Source of the DNA: Streptomyces liliiviolaceus
Lineage (GTDB): Bacteria; Actinomycetota; Actinomycetes; Streptomycetales; Streptomycetaceae
DNA length: 64,000 nt
Direction: 5' to 3'
Assembly (NCBI RefSeq): GCF_018070025.1
Contig: NZ_JAGPYQ010000001.1
Coordinates: forward strand, 3,658,001-3,722,000
Shown here: positions 62,509 through 64,000 of the stretch, piece after piece
Position numbering within the stretch: the stretch's first letter is position 1
Layout: every line of letters starts with the position of its first letter
Translations under genes and position numbers: made by a program
The notes under the pieces: generated by a model
Databases searched by the model: none
Seen by the model: only the letters and a program-made list of their open reading frames with translations
Told to the model about the DNA's origin: nothing

Positions 62509-62920
62509 CCGGCACCGCTTGATCGCGCACCTATGCACGGGACTGCATAAGTAGCCGTTACTCGGCGGTTTCGAACGCTTAACCATTGGGCATGAGCCGT
62601 AAGCGCCGCGGGCAATGACGACCGCGCCGCACCACACGCACATCATCAGCAGCAGGTGACGTTGCCTGCCGTGATCGGGCCGACGGTCATTGATCTGACC
62701 GAAAAGGCCCCCTTTTTCAGCCGCCACGAGCGGCGCCTCGCCGCGACCCGTGGCGTCCGCATGATGGAACGCGGTATCCGGTTCACGAGAACCGCTCCAT
62801 CATGTAACCTGCACGAAATTTTGCACTCTCGCTAAGGGCCAACGTCGTCCCTCGGCACTTGCCCCCAGAGCCTCAAGGCCTGGGAGGTGCCCCCCAGACA
62901 CGACGACGACGGGAGAGCCG
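62509..62920 (+). promoter_or_regulatory. gltB upstream region with inverted repeats and a GlnR-like half site
   Basis: This 412-nt gap contains no gene I can support. It holds an inverted repeat TATGCA-N6-TGCATA (62532-62549), a hairpin CGGTTC-ACGA-GAACCG (62779-62794), and GTAAC-N6-GAAAT (62804-62819), which fits half of the GlnR consensus (GTnAC-N6-GAAAC) known from Streptomyces nitrogen genes. The region around 62805-62840 is AT-rich and may contain the promoter. GGGAGAG precedes the gltB ATG. Function of each element is inferred. Confidence 0.4.
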
Positions 62921-64000
62921 ATGCGTACGCCGCGCCAGCCGTCCCAGCACTCCGAGAATGGCCAGAACTGGTCCTTCATGGATGCTCGCCCTGCCGCGCA
63001 GGGAATGTACGACCCGCGCAACGAGCACGACGCCTGCGGCGTCGGCTTCGTGGCGACCCTCACCGGTGAGGCGAGCCACGCGCTGGTCGAACAGGCGCTG
63101 ACCGTGCTCCGCAACCTGGAGCACCGCGGCGCGACCGGCTCGGAACCCGACTCCGGTGACGGCGCGGGCATCCTGTCCCAGGTCCCCGACGCCTTCTTCC
63201 GCGAGGTGGCCGAATTCGAGCTGCCCGAGGCCGGCTCGTACGCGGTCGGCATCGCCTTCCTGCCCGAGGACGGCACCGCCGACGCCGTCTCACGGATCGA
63301 GACGATCGCCGCCGAGGAGAACCTCACGGTGCTCGGCTGGCGCGAGGTCCCGGTCGCCCCCGGACTCCTCGGCGCCACCGCCCGCTCGACGATGCCCGCC
63401 TTCCGGCAGGTGTTCGTGGGGGACGGATCCAGCCAGGGCATCGACCTCGACCGCAAGGCGTTCGCGCTGCGCAAGCGTGCCGAGCGCGAGGCCGGCGTGT
63501 ACTTCCCGTCGCTCTCCGCCCGCACCATCGTCTACAAGGGCATGCTGACCACCGGCCAGCTGGAGCCCTTCTTCCCGGACCTGTCCGACCGCCGCTTCGC
63601 CTCCGCGATCGCGCTCGTGCACTCCCGGTTCTCCACCAACACCTTCCCGAGCTGGCCGCTCGCCCACCCGTACCGCTTCGTCGCGCACAACGGCGAGATC
63701 AACACGGTCAAGGGCAACCGCAACTGGATGGTCGCCCGCGAGTCCCAGCTCGGCTCGGACCTCTTCGGCACCGACAAGGCCCTCGACCGGATCTTCCCGG
63801 TCTGTACGCCCGACGCGTCCGACTCCGCCTCCTTCGACGAGGTCCTGGAGCTGCTGCACCTCGGCGGCCGGTCCCTCCCGCACTCCGTGCTGATGATGAT
63901 CCCGGAGGCCTGGGAGAACCACGCCTCCATGGACCCGGCCCGCCGCGCCTTCTACCAGTTCCACTCCACGATGATGGAGCCCTGGGACGGCCCGGCCTGC
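62921..64000 (+). CDS. gltB: Glutamate synthase large subunit, 5' part only
   Basis: The window ends inside this gene; 360 residues are visible. GltB makes glutamate from glutamine and 2-oxoglutarate with NADPH through the GltD subunit. After a propeptide of 38 residues comes the Ntn-hydrolase nucleophile, C39 in [16 protein letters not shown], then [39 protein letters not shown] and [16 protein letters not shown], all class II amidotransferase marks. The ATG at 62921 has GGGAGAG upstream. No stop or frameshift is seen up to the edge. Confidence 0.96.
   Translation, partial: MRTPRQPSQHSENGQNWSFMDARPAAQGMYDPRNEHDACGVGFVATLTGEASHALVEQALTVLRNLEHRGATGSEPDSGDGAGILSQVPDAFFREVAEFELPEAGSYAVGIAFLPEDGTADAVSRIETIAAEENLTVLGWREVPVAPGLLGATARSTMPAFRQVFVGDGSSQGIDLDRKAFALRKRAEREAGVYFPSLSARTIVYKGMLTTGQLEPFFPDLSDRRFASAIALVHSRFSTNTFPSWPLAHPYRFVAHNGEINTVKGNRNWMVARESQLGSDLFGTDKALDRIFPVCTPDASDSASFDEVLELLHLGGRSLPHSVLMMIPEAWENHASMDPARRAFYQFHSTMMEPWDGPAC

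Noticed and set aside
62509..62727. A minus-strand peptide beginning MMCVWCGAVVIARGAYGSCPMV upstream of gltB
   Set aside because: It has a tempting CxxC start, but the frame runs on into the antisense of the VIT gene without a stop, and no ribosome binding site is visible.

Overview
The window is chromosomal DNA from a Streptomyces-type actinomycete. It is very GC-rich, GTG starts are common, and most operon partners overlap by 4 nt (ATGA or GTGA). Gene content and order match the conserved core region of Streptomyces that carries the dcw cell-division cluster, dnaE, and the his, trp and gltB loci. No tRNA, rRNA, CRISPR array, prophage or intact insertion sequence was seen.

Layout. (1) 1-9073: cell-division cluster on the + strand (murD end, ftsW, murG, ftsQ, ftsZ, pgeF, a YggS-type PLP protein, sepF, a YggT protein, divIVA), closed by two strong hairpins. 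(2) 9388-12865: ileS on the - strand behind an isoleucine T-box leader. (3) 13161-18232, + strand: a DksA/TraR protein with a histone-H1-like tail, lspA, an RluA-type pseudouridine synthase, a GNAT protein and a cation/proton antiporter. (4) 18256-25006, mostly - strand: MscS channel, PhoD phosphatase, a CPAC thioredoxin-fold protein, an unknown membrane protein and a DUF2252 protein, with one small hydrolase on +. (5) 25324-33484: dnaE, a NYN-domain protein, an ABC exporter pair and a DUF2567 membrane protein. (6) 33582-37831, - strand: a 24-residue bL37-like ribosomal protein, a YbaK deacylase, a LON-domain protein, an unknown helical protein and a membrane protein with a repetitive domain. 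(7) 38044-43918: his operon hisD-C-B-(54-aa membrane protein)-H-priA-ridA-hisF. (8) 44773-52240: hisI and the trp genes (trpE, trp-associated membrane protein, two small membrane proteins, trpC, a trpM-like gene, trpB, trpA). (9) 52335-54322: a second CPAC thioredoxin-fold protein and lgt. (10) 54392-61483, - strand: six tightly coupled genes, four ADP-ribosylglycohydrolase homologues, a CaiB-type CoA-transferase and an HpcH/citE-type lyase. (11) 61777-64000: a VIT-family membrane protein and the 5' end of gltB.

How the genes work together. The first block makes peptidoglycan precursor and lipid II and builds the Z ring (FtsZ, SepF) and the polar growth scaffold (DivIVA). The his and trp blocks share PriA, the dual HisA/TrpF isomerase; no separate trpF is present. 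The 54-61 kb operon combines several putative de-ADP-ribosylating enzymes with CoA-ester chemistry and has no assigned function; it is the best candidate here for an undescribed system.

Most unusual non-coding signals. A hairpin of about 84 bp lies between trpC and trpB (49620-49792). All 18 of its transition-type mismatches are oriented so that they become G-U pairs only in a minus-strand RNA. A dispersed repeat with core GCGCAGTTCCCCGCGCCCCT occurs 12 times; nine copies are in intergenic DNA, sometimes as large inverted pairs, and three are translated in frame as the N-terminus of one ADP-ribosylglycohydrolase. Several genes have a -10-like hexamer 6-9 nt before the start codon and no Shine-Dalgarno sequence, suggesting leaderless transcripts.
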